Source: JAVVHH01 sp965199585 (GTDB lineage Bacteria; Pseudomonadota; Alphaproteobacteria; Acetobacterales; Acetobacteraceae). From it: a DNA stretch of 64,000 nucleotides. This document shows positions 26,414-34,918 of this stretch, in pieces (the first letter of the stretch is position 1; every line of letters begins with the position of its first letter). A program made the position numbers and the translations under genes. Under the pieces are notes generated by a model, which was not told where the DNA came from, searched no databases, and saw only the letters and a program-made list of their open reading frames with translations. The stretch spans positions 2,356,001 to 2,420,000 of the forward strand of contig CBDASI010000002.1 in NCBI GenBank assembly GCA_965199585.1. Direction: 5' to 3'.

Positions 26414-26481
26414 TGGCGTGCGGCTGACAAGCCAGGAGATGGAGCGCACAAATCGTTCCAGACAATCTTCGGGACAACTTC

Positions 26482-27561
26482 GTGGACCGTGATCGAAAAA
26501 CCGTTGAGTATCGCTTGCGCCGGGTGCTTCTCAGGCGTGGTCTAACGCTGAACAAGTCTCGCCAGCGCGACCCGAAGGGCTTGGACACCGGCAAGTTTGT
26601 GATCATCGACGAGCAACAAGCGCATCCGGTGGCCGGGACTTTTCCGGGCGCGGGGCTGACGATCGAGCAGGTGCAAGCTTTCGTAGACGACAACGAGACG
26701 GCAGCGGAGCCAACAACCAGGCCGACAGTCGAGGTGATCTGCTCCGACGCGCTGGTAGCTTTGCGCGAGATGGAAGCCGATAGCATCGACTGTATAGTCA
26801 CGAGTCCGCCCTACTACTTTCAACGCGACTACCAGCACGTCGAGCAGATCGGCCTTGAACGGACGCGCCAGGCATACCTTGACCGACTTCTGGCGGTGAC
26901 AGCGGAACTCTATCGGGTGCTCCGGCCCACCGGCACGCTCTGGCTGAATCTGGCTGACTCGATCTGCACGCGGAAGACCGTCCGCGATGATGGGCTACGG
27001 TCGATGGTATTGCGCGGACCGATGCCTAGCTGGGCCGCCAATCGCAACACCGGGCGCAACATGCTTGGCACGTCACAGTTCCGGGGCGAGGGCATCCGCG
27101 AGGGCGAGAAGTTCAACATTCCGCACCTGCTCGTCGAAGCAATGCGGGCGCAGGGGTGGCTGTATCGGGCCGAGATAACCTGGGTAAAAAACGTTCGTGT
27201 GCCCAAGGCCGCGCGGATGGTGCCGGAGACCGTCACCGAACCGGTCTTCATGCTGACCAAGGCGGCAAACGGCTACACCTATATCAGCCATGGGTGGAAC
27301 AACGTTTGGGCGATAACACCGTCGCGAGAGCGCGAGGCCCATACAGCCAGGATGCCGTTCGAACTCGCTAAACGGTGCATCTTGAGTAGCACGCTGCCAA
27401 AGCAGGTGGTGCTCGATCCATTTGGCGGCATGGGCACGACTGCCAAGGCCGCGACTCAGCTAGGTCGAACGAGTTGCGTTATCGAGTTGAACCACAAGTA
27501 TGCGGCGTCGATGCGGGAGAAGTTCGGCCTAGTCGTTCCGGAACAGACTTCGACCGCTTGA
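26482..27561 (+). CDS. Beta-class N4-cytosine/N6-adenine DNA methyltransferase
   Basis: 359 residues from GTG. Motif IV, TSPPYY, comes early (residue ~110), and the SAM-binding motif I, DPFGGMGTTAKAA, comes late (~311), the permuted beta-class order. The first ~75 residues are an extra N-terminal segment. No restriction endonuclease gene is adjacent, so it looks like an orphan or phage/element methyltransferase that protects element DNA. It closes the repeat-bearing region. Confidence 0.9.
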   Translation: MDRDRKTVEYRLRRVLLRRGLTLNKSRQRDPKGLDTGKFVIIDEQQAHPVAGTFPGAGLTIEQVQAFVDDNETAAEPTTRPTVEVICSDALVALREMEADSIDCIVTSPPYYFQRDYQHVEQIGLERTRQAYLDRLLAVTAELYRVLRPTGTLWLNLADSICTRKTVRDDGLRSMVLRGPMPSWAANRNTGRNMLGTSQFRGEGIREGEKFNIPHLLVEAMRAQGWLYRAEITWVKNVRVPKAARMVPETVTEPVFMLTKAANGYTYISHGWNNVWAITPSREREAHTARMPFELAKRCILSSTLPKQVVLDPFGGMGTTAKAATQLGRTSCVIELNHKYAASMREKFGLVVPEQTSTA

Positions 27562-27621
27562 TGGGGCCGGTTTCGACATCCGCCAAACGCCAAATCAGAT
27601 GCTGGTCCGCCACCCGTGAAC

Positions 27622-28152
27622 TCACCACGGTACGCCGGGTCGGTCCCAGGTGACCAGGGCGAGTTCGGGGGCGAAAGCTACCTTGAGCATCGTGGCAGAG
27701 GTGAGCGGAAGGCCGTAACGCCGGAACATTCCGTTTCGGCGATTGTGCTCGAACGTGTAGCCGTTAACTTTCAGCCACCGCTCCGCCTGATTGCGCATTG
27801 CCGTATGCTTTGGTCCCGATCGACTGAAGTATTGCACCTGGTCCTTGCTTCCGCGCGCCAGGGAGCCGGCGTCACAGATCGAGCGGATCAAGATGCCATG
27901 CTGCTGCTCGACCGGGGTCACGTCTCCCTTCATCGAGGCGTCGTATAGCCGTCTTGCCAAGCGAACGGATTTACAGCGGACCAACAGGATGGTCGGGTCG
28001 TTCGTTGCCACGACCCGAAAAGACGCTCGCGATGCATATGCGCCAAGAAACGCGGTCAGCTTGGCTTCCGGGCTGTTGTTGCCTCCCGTCACCATGTTGG
28101 GGATGTAGGGAATATAGCCGGTATTCAGTTTGAACGAAGTTGCATTCAACAT
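27622..28152 (-). CDS. Hypothetical protein
   Basis: 176 residues: an N-terminal part with KLTAFLGAYASRASFRVVA and a C-terminal basic region (RNQAERWLKVNGYTFEHNRR). The pattern of short strands and basic residues could fit a small nucleic-acid-binding or endonuclease-like protein, but no motif is decisive. It is convergent with the methyltransferase gene. Confidence 0.55.
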   Translation of the reverse strand: MLNATSFKLNTGYIPYIPNMVTGGNNSPEAKLTAFLGAYASRASFRVVATNDPTILLVRCKSVRLARRLYDASMKGDVTPVEQQHGILIRSICDAGSLARGSKDQVQYFSRSGPKHTAMRNQAERWLKVNGYTFEHNRRNGMFRRYGLPLTSATMLKVAFAPELALVTWDRPGVPW

Positions 28153-28504
28153 TAGCGTTTCCTGATGTGCCGCTGGTGAGGACGCCTAGGATGTCGCGGC
28201 TGCTTGCCGATGGCAGCGCGACAGGCAGCCGCTACGCCAGTGTTGAGGTCGGATAGTAGAAACGGCCTGGCAGGACGTTGAGCGGACGTGTGAGGCGTTC
28301 TGAGTGGCGCTGATCAACCATCTCGACTGTCACTGCTAATTTGGCGGCAGATCGCTCGGCTGCTCGAAGCAGCCGACCGCTTGATCGCGGCAGCCGAAGT
28401 CGCCGCCACGCTCGTGCGTGATGCTGCCGCAGTGGTCACCTCGATCAGCAGCATCGACGTGGACCCATCCGACACATGATCCTCGCCCCTGATCGTCGCG
28501 TTCG
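28153..28504. other. Gap without a supported gene
   Basis: 352 bases between two leftward genes. A plus-strand frame at ~28258-28479 reads IARLLEAADRLIAAAEVAA and ends DPSDT-stop, which is protein-like, but it has no ATG/GTG start with a ribosome site. I leave it unannotated. Confidence 0.4.
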
Positions 28505-29314
28505 TCATCGGGGTGATCCTGTGGAGACGACACCGCCGGGTCGAGACGCCCTCGTCCTTGCCAGCCAAAGAGCAGGCGTTAGAGGCGTCTCGTGTCCTAT
28601 TGGCGGAGGCGTTTGTTGCACGACCGCCTGTCCCGCCACCGGGACGACTTCCTTCCTGGTTGCGACGCCGTTCCGCTCGTCCCTGATGATCCTCAGTTCG
28701 TCCGCCGTCGCCGCCTTACCTGCCCTTCTTCCTTCCCGAGCCCCTTCTGCCTTCGTAGAAGGAAGCGGGATTAAGTACTTGTCCGTTGTGGGGTGACAAT
28801 CTGTCACCCCCTGAGAGCACGTATCCACAGGCTCGACCGGCTGAACCTTCCGCTCGACAGAGCCCATCTCATCCCGCTTCGGCAGCAGCAGCAGGTACCG
28901 GTTTGTGGTCTGTGTGGTCGGCGCGGTCGCCCGCTTGTTCTTCGTCAGACGATGGCGGGGACGCACCTCCAAGAGCCCAAGCGTCTCGGCATCGCGGAAG
29001 CACCGTTGGGCAGTCCGCTCGGACATGTTGCAGTCGATGGCGATGTTGAGCACGCGCGGACAATGATCCGGGTTCTCGCCGCACTGTAGGACGACCAGGT
29101 GGCGCAGGACTTTCTCGACGTTGGCAGAAGGACGCCGGGCCGCCATGGGATGCATGCGCAAGTCTTTGAGCATGCCGAGGAACGCGACCTGGTCGGATAG
29201 CGACCAGACGATCCGGTGACCGGACCACGAGTACGAGTCACGGGGCCGCTGACGGCGAGGGGCAGTCTCGGGGATGGCGGTGGGGTTGTCGGTGGTGGCG
29301 ATGGAAACGGACAC
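28505..29314 (-). CDS. Winged-helix replication/regulatory protein
   Basis: 269 residues from GTG. Residues ~60-130 form a HTH_36-like winged helix (VLRHLVVLQCG, VLNIAIDCNMSERTAQRCF, ETLGLLEVRPRHR), as in plasmid RepA-type and primosome-like proteins. The rest is low-complexity linker and a Pro/Arg-rich tail. It sits 253 bases from the right end of element 1 and may act in element replication alongside the HUH candidate at 17735. Confidence 0.65.
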   Translation of the reverse strand: MSVSIATTDNPTAIPETAPRRQRPRDSYSWSGHRIVWSLSDQVAFLGMLKDLRMHPMAARRPSANVEKVLRHLVVLQCGENPDHCPRVLNIAIDCNMSERTAQRCFRDAETLGLLEVRPRHRLTKNKRATAPTTQTTNRYLLLLPKRDEMGSVERKVQPVEPVDTCSQGVTDCHPTTDKYLIPLPSTKAEGAREGRRAGKAATADELRIIRDERNGVATRKEVVPVAGQAVVQQTPPPIGHETPLTPALWLARTRASRPGGVVSTGSPR

Positions 29315-29567
29315 GGGGCTTTTCCCCGCCGGGCGTCACGCTCCCGTGATCTGGACACGATTGATCCGCCCCCTGCGCATCTGCGAATTGACGGTCGGGT
29401 CAGATTTTGCGATCAAGCAACTGTTCAGATTGCCTTGATCTACCGGCAACGCCTGCAATGAGCTTCCAACTCGTTGCGGGCGTTGTTGCGTTTGGGCTCG
29501 GCGTTACTGAATGGCTACGGGCGGCATGCGCCCCAACCTCAGAAAAGTTGTCAGCCACATCCCAAGA

Positions 29568-29577
29568 CGTTGAGGAT
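29568..29577 (+). other. att core, right end of element 1
   Basis: CGTTGAGGAT, identical to 14748-14757. Bases to its right continue the nupC N-terminal frame; bases to its left do not. Confidence 0.85.
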
Positions 29578-30552
29578 CGTCTTGGTGGCGAGCAGCAGCG
29601 CGGCAGCATCGGCCTGGTTCCAGGGGACACCGATCAACCACAGCACGGGGCGGAGCGGCACGGCGAGCATCGATTGCAGCGTCCACCCCGTCGCCACATG
29701 GCCGATCAAGCCGTTGACCACCGCAACGAGGGAGATGGTGACGAGCAGGCTGGTGGTGATGCCGATCAGCGGCGCCACGCCTGCGGCGGTTCCGCGGACC
29801 AGCGCGTCGAGACTACCGGAGGCGCGGTTCTCCTCGCTGAGCGTTGCCGCAGCCCCGCGCACGGGGCGGGCGAATGGCACCATGAGCGCGCCCACCGCCA
29901 ATGCCGCGGGTGTGCTGACGACGGAGGCAACGATGATGGTGGCGAGCGCATCCGGCACGACCGGCGCCAACACGGCGCCGTAGATCACCATCACGGTGCC
30001 TGCCACGCCGGCCATGCCGCAGGTCATCAACGCGAACAACTCGCCTCGCTGCATCTCGCGCAGATAGGGGCGCACCAGCAGCGGTGCCTCGATCATGCCG
30101 ACGAAGATGTGCACCGCCGCGCCAAGCGCGAGCGGGCCGTCGATGCCGAGCGTCCGTCGCAGCACCGCGGCGAGCCCAGCGGTGACGGCCTGCAGCACGC
30201 GCCATTGAAACAGCAGCGCGGAGATGGCGCTAATCACCAGCACTAGGGGCAGGACTTTGAAGGCGAGGATGAACGCGCCGCCGGGCCGTGTCTCCTGGAA
30301 GGGGAGCGGACCGCCGCCGAGATAGCCGAACAGGAACGCGGTGCCCTGATCGGTCGCTGATTGCAGCGCGTCGGCCGCCCGGTCGATCAGCAGAATGGCA
30401 TCGCGGGCGGCTTCAAACCGGGTCAGCAGGACGGCCGCGGCGACCTGCAGCGCAATGCCGGCCGATACGGTGCGCCAGGGGATGGCGCGGCGGTCCTCGC
30501 TGAGCGCCCAGGCCAGTGCAAGCAGGAGCGGAAAGCCTAGAAGCGCCTGCAC
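29568..30552 (-). pseudogene. NupC-type concentrative nucleoside transporter, N-terminal part (gene split by element 1)
   Basis: About 328 residues of CNT carrier: MQALLGFPLLLALAWALSED, GGAFILAFKVLPLVLVISA, GMIEAPLLVRPYLREMQRGE and MTCGMAGVAGTVMVIYGA (the nucleoside-binding core), ending ATKTILN at the att core, followed by five element-encoded residues and a stop. The remaining ~85 residues lie at 14500-14757. Without the last helices the carrier is probably non-functional. The native gene would have imported nucleosides with protons or sodium, in keeping with the purine genes nearby. Confidence 0.93.
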
Positions 30553-30632
30553 CGCTCAATAGCTTTTGATGTGGGGCCGGCGGGAACTGGTGGTCATGCG
30601 CAAAAGGTAAACGAGGAGCGCCAGCGCAGGCA

Positions 30633-30665
30633 AAGGGCGACCGGCGTGCGGCCGCCCTTATTTTT
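30633..30665. terminator. Hairpin terminator
   Basis: AAGGGCG and CGCCCTT pair across a 13-base loop and are followed on the plus strand by TATTTTT. It sits just after the lipoprotein stop (minus strand), where it could end that transcript, and upstream of the nupC remnant. Confidence 0.5.
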
Positions 30666-30673
30666 GAGTCGGC

Positions 30674-30988
30674 CTATGGGCGCTGGTTCTGCGGATAGGC
30701 GCCGCTGACGTCGCTGCCCGTGACCCGGTCGTACGTGCGGCTGATAGCGGTGCCCTTCGGGTTGGCCGCCGTCCCGTCGCGCTGGTTCGGGTAGGCGCCG
30801 CTGACATCGGTCTGCGCGGCGCGGTCGAACGTGCGGGTCACTTCAGTGCCACGCGGGTTGCCGGGCGTGCCGTTCGCCTGGCGCGGATAGACGCCGCTGG
30901 TGTCGGTGCCGGCGGCACGGTCATAGGCAGCGCAGCCGCTGGTGGCGATGAGGAGGGCGGCCCCGAGGGCAAGGAACGAACGCGACAT
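30674..30988 (-). CDS. Small lipoprotein with three tandem repeats
   Basis: 104 residues. The signal and lipobox are ALGAALLIATSGC. The mature part is three copies of a ~29-residue unit of pattern DRxxxTDxSGxYPxQ followed by GTxxNPxGTxxxRT; the third copy ends at AYPQNQRP. Predicted outer-membrane anchored and probably extended or beta-structured. Function unknown. A hairpin terminator follows. Confidence 0.75.
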   Translation of the reverse strand: MSRSFLALGAALLIATSGCAAYDRAAGTDTSGVYPRQANGTPGNPRGTEVTRTFDRAAQTDVSGAYPNQRDGTAANPKGTAISRTYDRVTGSDVSGAYPQNQRP

Positions 30989-31050
30989 GATTGATCCTAG
31001 AATTGGGAAGGCGTGAACGGTTCATAGCGTCGGGTGCGGCCGGTAGTTCC

Positions 31051-31974
31051 TTATCGCCGCCGTGCCGACGCTCGCTTCTTCTCGGCGGTGGGCTCCGGCG
31101 ACGGCGGCGCGGCCTTCGCCGCCTTTGCCTTGGCTGGAGCCTTCTTCTTGGCCGGCTCGGCCGGCGCGGCCTCGGGCTCCGCACCGCCGCGTAGGCTGCG
31201 CCGCAGCGCCTCCATCAGGTCGATCACGTTGCTCTCGGGGACGGCCTCCTTCTCCTCGATCACCAGCCCCTTGGATTTCTCCGCCACCAGCTTGTGCAGC
31301 GCTTCGGCGTAGCGATCGTCGAACATCGCCGGGTCGAACGGACCCTCCTGCTTGTCGATGATCGCGCGGGCGATATCGATCATCGATTTGTCGGGCTTGG
31401 TCTGCGGGATGTCGCCGAACAGGTCGGCATCGGCGCGCACCTCGTCCTGCGCATGCAGCGTGCTGAGCAGGAACCCGGCGCCCCGCACCTCGACGGCGAC
31501 GATCCGCTCCCGACCGGTCATCACCACCCGGCCCAGCGCAACCCGGCCTGCCCCTGCCATTGCATCGCGGATGACGGCGAAGGGCTCGATCAGCTCGGCA
31601 CGGCCGGTGGGGACCATGTAGTAGGGCGTGTCCCAATACACCCGGTCGATCGTCTCGGCGTCGACGAAGCGTTCGATCTGGATCGTCTTGGTGCTCTCCA
31701 GGCGGATCGCCTTGATGTCCTCGTCCTCGATGATGACGTATTTGCCTTTCTCGACCTCATAGCCGTGCAGGAGTTCGCCGCGCGGTATCTCCTGTTCGCC
31801 CTCCGGCAACGTCGGATCCTTCCAGGCCTGCTTGACCCGGTTATGCGACTCCGGGTGCAGCAGGTGGAAATGCACGCCGCCGCCCTCCGACGTCGCTTTG
31901 AACAGCGCGACCGGGCAGGTCACCAGCGATAGGCGGAGATGACCTTCCCAGACGGGACGCGAGGAGCGGGGCAT
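31051..31974 (-). CDS. ku: Ku protein, non-homologous end joining
   Basis: 307 residues, the length of bacterial Ku. The Ku core is clear: WEGHLRLSLVTCPVALF, HFHLLHPESHNRVKQ, GYEVEKGKYVIIEDEDI, YWDTPYYMVPTG and MIDIARAIIDKQEG. Ku homodimers ring double-strand ends and recruit LigD. The C-terminal ~45 residues are a Lys/Ala/Pro-rich tail (KKKAPAKAKAAKAA), as in Ku tails that aid DNA binding or threading. No ligD is in the window, so it must be elsewhere or absent. Confidence 0.96.
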   Translation of the reverse strand: MPRSSRPVWEGHLRLSLVTCPVALFKATSEGGGVHFHLLHPESHNRVKQAWKDPTLPEGEQEIPRGELLHGYEVEKGKYVIIEDEDIKAIRLESTKTIQIERFVDAETIDRVYWDTPYYMVPTGRAELIEPFAVIRDAMAGAGRVALGRVVMTGRERIVAVEVRGAGFLLSTLHAQDEVRADADLFGDIPQTKPDKSMIDIARAIIDKQEGPFDPAMFDDRYAEALHKLVAEKSKGLVIEEKEAVPESNVIDLMEALRRSLRGGAEPEAAPAEPAKKKAPAKAKAAKAAPPSPEPTAEKKRASARRR

Positions 31975-32031
31975 GCGGATCGTTCCAGAAGTCGAGTAGT
32001 TGCAAGCCCAACCCGCGCGCTTAGTTCCGTC

Positions 32032-33726
32032 TCAGGTGCGCGGCTTGACGACGCCGGTGCCGGCCCGGAGCTGCGTGATGGTGGCGCGCGACGTAATCTG
32101 GTCCGGGTTCTGCCGCAGCTCGATCAGCGCCGGCTTGCCGCTGGCCACGGCGCGCTCGAAGGCGGGCGAAAACTCGTCGTTGGTGGTCACCACCTCGCCA
32201 TGGCCGCCGAAGCTGGCCATGAACTGCGAGAAGTCGGGGTTGGTCAGCGCGGTGCCGGACACGCGGCCGGGGTAGGTGCGCTCCTGATACATGCGGATCG
32301 TGCCATACATCGCGTTGTTGAACACGATGATGATCGGGGCAGCACCATACTGGAAAGCGGTGGCGATCTCGGTACCGGTCATCAGCATGCCGCCATCGCC
32401 GACGAAGCCGATGGATTGCCGGCCCGGGAACGCGATGGCCGCGCCGACGCAGGCCGGCACGCCGTAGCCCATGGCGCCGTTGGTCGGGCCGATGAAGCGC
32501 TGGTGCTCGCCGAAATCGATGAACCGCGCCGGCCAGGTGGCGAAATTGCCGGCATCGCTCGTGAATACGGCGTCGGGTGCGGCCAGCCCTTCGAGCTCGC
32601 GCATCACGCGGGCCAGGTTGAGCCCATCGTACGCGGGCGGCGTGCGGCCGGCCTGGCGCAGGGCGCGTAGCTCCTTGGTCCAGTCCGACCATGGCGCCGG
32701 CGGCGCCTCGAGTGCACAGGCGGCGACCGCGAAGGCGTTGACGTCCCCGGGGATCCCGAGGGCGACGCGATAGACGCGGCCGATCTCGGCTTGGTCGGGA
32801 TACACATGCACAATCGGCACGCTGCCGGCCTTGTCGAACAGGGTGTAGCCCTGCGTCACCGATTCCGGCAGGCGGGTGCCGATGGCCAGGATGAGGTCGG
32901 CCTCGCGCACGCGGGCGAGCAGCGCCGGGTCGGAGCCGACGCCGAGATCGCCGATGAAATTGTCCCGATGGCCGTCATAAGCACCCTGGCGGCGGAAGGC
33001 GACGGCGACGGGGATGTCGCGCTCGCTGAGGAAGCGCTGGATCGCGGCGCGGCCCTCCGGCGTCCAGGTGGAGCCGCCGACGATCGCCAGCGGCTTCCGG
33101 CTGTTGGCCAGCAGGGCGGGCAAGGCGGCGATCGCGCGCGGGTCCGGCGCGGGCGGGTGGATCGGCATGCGCGGCAGGTCCGGCACGTCGACCATCTCGC
33201 GCTGCATCTCCTCCGACAGCGCGATCACCACCGGGCCCGGGCGGCCGCTCGTGGCGACGTCGACGGCGTGCGCGACCAGCTCGGGGATGCGACTGGCATC
33301 GTCGATCTGGGTGACCCATTTGGCCAATGGGCCAAACATCTTGCGGTAGTCGACCTCCTGAAAGCTCTCGCGATCCGTCTCGGCAAACGGGATCTGGCCG
33401 ACGAACAACAGCATCGGCGTGCTGTCCTGCATCGCGATGTGGACGCCGATCGAGCCGTGGCAGGCGCCGGGCCCGCGGGTGACGAAGGCGGCGGCGGGGC
33501 GGCCGGTGAGCTTGCCGTAGGCCTCGGCCATGTTCACCGCACCGGCCTCGAAGCGGCAGGTGACCGTCTTCACTCGGTCGCCGATCTCGTAGAGCCCGTC
33601 GAGCACGTCGAGATAGCTCTCGCCGGGCACCAGGAACACGGTGTCGATCCCTTGCGCGACCAGTGCGTCGGCCAAGACGCGTCCGCCGGGGCGCGTGGGC
33701 CGGTTTGGTTGGGCTGCTGCTGACAT
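32032..33726 (-). CDS. Thiamine diphosphate-dependent enzyme, acetolactate synthase-like
   Basis: 564 residues in three domains. The PYR domain has VFLVPGESYLDVLDGLYE and the activating Glu in TCRFEAGAVNMAEAYGKLTG. A central nucleotide-like domain follows. The PP domain has GDGGMLMTGTEIATAF ending in FNNAMYG, the GDG...NN cofactor motif. It belongs to the broad IlvB/BFD/oxalyl-CoA decarboxylase group; the substrate cannot be fixed from motifs. There is no small regulatory IlvN subunit next to it. It is divergent from a stand-alone Lrp/AsnC ligand domain. Confidence 0.85.
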   Translation of the reverse strand: MSAAAQPNRPTRPGGRVLADALVAQGIDTVFLVPGESYLDVLDGLYEIGDRVKTVTCRFEAGAVNMAEAYGKLTGRPAAAFVTRGPGACHGSIGVHIAMQDSTPMLLFVGQIPFAETDRESFQEVDYRKMFGPLAKWVTQIDDASRIPELVAHAVDVATSGRPGPVVIALSEEMQREMVDVPDLPRMPIHPPAPDPRAIAALPALLANSRKPLAIVGGSTWTPEGRAAIQRFLSERDIPVAVAFRRQGAYDGHRDNFIGDLGVGSDPALLARVREADLILAIGTRLPESVTQGYTLFDKAGSVPIVHVYPDQAEIGRVYRVALGIPGDVNAFAVAACALEAPPAPWSDWTKELRALRQAGRTPPAYDGLNLARVMRELEGLAAPDAVFTSDAGNFATWPARFIDFGEHQRFIGPTNGAMGYGVPACVGAAIAFPGRQSIGFVGDGGMLMTGTEIATAFQYGAAPIIIVFNNAMYGTIRMYQERTYPGRVSGTALTNPDFSQFMASFGGHGEVVTTNDEFSPAFERAVASGKPALIELRQNPDQITSRATITQLRAGTGVVKPRT

Positions 33727-33767
33727 CGTCCGTCGCTTCCTGGCGTTGTTTCGGCTAGGACGGCAGG

Positions 33768-34019
33768 ATGCGGCCGATATTCGTTCAGATCAAATGCGAG
33801 ATGGGCGCTGCCTACACGGTGGCGCAGGCAGCGGTCGACACGATCGAGGAGCTGTCGGAGATCTACTCGACCTCCGGCCAATACGATCTGCTCGGCAAGT
33901 TCTACCTCGATTCCGACCAGGACACCGGCCTGTTCGTGACCGAGCGTGTGCAGACCATCAAGGGCGTCGCCGACACCTACACGCTGATCACGTTCAACGC
34001 GTTCGCGACCGGTCGCTAG
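33768..34019 (+). CDS. Stand-alone Lrp/AsnC ligand-binding (RAM) domain protein
   Basis: 83 residues forming only the effector-binding half of Lrp/AsnC regulators: FVQIKCEMGAAYTVAQAAVD, ISTSG-like SGQYDLLGKFYL and VQTIKGVADTYTLITFNAF. It has no DNA-binding HTH. Such single-domain proteins form octamers that bind amino acids and may tune other regulators or enzymes. The divergent ThDP enzyme is a candidate partner, by position only. Confidence 0.85.
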   Translation: MRPIFVQIKCEMGAAYTVAQAAVDTIEELSEIYSTSGQYDLLGKFYLDSDQDTGLFVTERVQTIKGVADTYTLITFNAFATGR

Positions 34020-34038
34020 GACAACGAGATAGGGCCAC

Positions 34039-34060
34039 TCCCGAGCCAATTGGCTCGGGA
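34039..34060. repeat. Intergenic palindromic repeat, copy 2
   Basis: A perfect 22-bp palindrome whose half is TCCCGAGCCAA, followed by CGTGCACTAGAGC. It is related to 12695-12738, and both lie between convergent genes. Confidence 0.7.
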
Positions 34061-34066
34061 CGTGCA

Positions 34067-34918
34067 CTAGAGCCTCAACTCGCCTTCGATCACGGTGCGA
34101 ATGGCTCCGCCCACCCAGATTTCGCCGTCGACCGCTGCAATGTGGACGCGGCCTGCGCGGCCCAGCGCGGTGCCCTGGCTGGCGACGTAGCGCGGTCCGG
34201 CGCGGCCACTCCCGATCAGCCACTGGGCGATGCTCGCGTTAAGGCTGCCGGTCACCGGGTCTTCGTAGCCGGGCACGAAGGCGCGCACCTCCCAAGCCGC
34301 CTCATCGCCGTCGATTGCTGCGTTCCATGGACCCACGATGCCGAGCTTGAGATCGCCGAACGACGCCGCATCCGGGCGCACCGCCAGCACTGCGGCGCGG
34401 GACCGGAGCAACAGGGCCAGCCAGCCCGGGCCGTTATCGACCCACTGTGCCTCGACCACGTCGTCCGCGCGCAGCCCGGCGGCCGCGATCGCCTGCGCCC
34501 GCAGCGCCGGGTCGAGCGGCCCGGCGCGGAGCAGCGGCGGCGCGGCAAACGAGAGCGTCCCGCCCTCGCGTCGGAGCGAAACGAGGCCGACGCCACATTC
34601 CTGCACGATCGCCGACGCTGCCGGCTGCCCACCGGCCGCACGCCAGACATGGCAGGAGCCGAGCGTCGGATGCCCGGCGAACGGCAACTCGCGCGTCGGC
34701 GTCCAGATCCGGACCCGGTAGTCGGCGCCGGGCTGCGTCGGGCGGAGCAGGAAGCTGGTCTCGCTGAGGTTGGTCCAGTTTGCCAACGCCGCCATGTCGG
34801 CGTCGGACAGGCCGTCGGCGCCAACGACGACGGCCAGCGGATTTCCCCGCAACGCTTCGGCGCTGAAGACGTCGACCTGGTAGAAGCGGAAGCGGCGCGC
34901 CTCGTCCCGGCCGCTCAA
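34067..34918 (-). CDS. PhzF-family isomerase
   Basis: 283 residues, the usual PhzF length, with DAP-epimerase-like twin domains. The N-terminal YQVDVFSAEALRGNPLAVV and WTNLSETSFLL (catalytic Glu) and LPFAGHPTLGSCHVW motifs are intact; DPVTGSLNASIAQWL and GRVHIA are in the second half. The start is TTG overlapping the amidase stop (TTGA). The reaction is unknown for most members. Operon position behind gamma-glutamyltransferase and amidase suggests amino-acid-derivative metabolism. Confidence 0.9.
   Translation of the reverse strand: MSGRDEARRFRFYQVDVFSAEALRGNPLAVVVGADGLSDADMAALANWTNLSETSFLLRPTQPGADYRVRIWTPTRELPFAGHPTLGSCHVWRAAGGQPAASAIVQECGVGLVSLRREGGTLSFAAPPLLRAGPLDPALRAQAIAAAGLRADDVVEAQWVDNGPGWLALLLRSRAAVLAVRPDAASFGDLKLGIVGPWNAAIDGDEAAWEVRAFVPGYEDPVTGSLNASIAQWLIGSGRAGPRYVASQGTALGRAGRVHIAAVDGEIWVGGAIRTVIEGELRL

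Larger units (their letters stand above)
14748..29577 (+). mobile_element. Integrative element 1: serine-recombinase island inserted in a nupC-like gene
   Basis: The 14.8-kb segment is bounded by the 10-bp direct repeat CGTTGAGGAT and separates two in-frame halves of one transporter gene. The large serine recombinase gene sits at the left end, as usual for serine-integrase islands. Cargo is mixed and of unknown function: HNH nuclease, candidate HUH replication initiator, SUMF1-domain secreted protein, a propeller-like membrane protein, a second serine recombinase, a DNA methyltransferase, a HTH replication-like protein and a repeat array. No conjugation genes are recognisable, so it would be a mobilisable or satellite-type element rather than a complete ICE. 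Confidence 0.9.
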
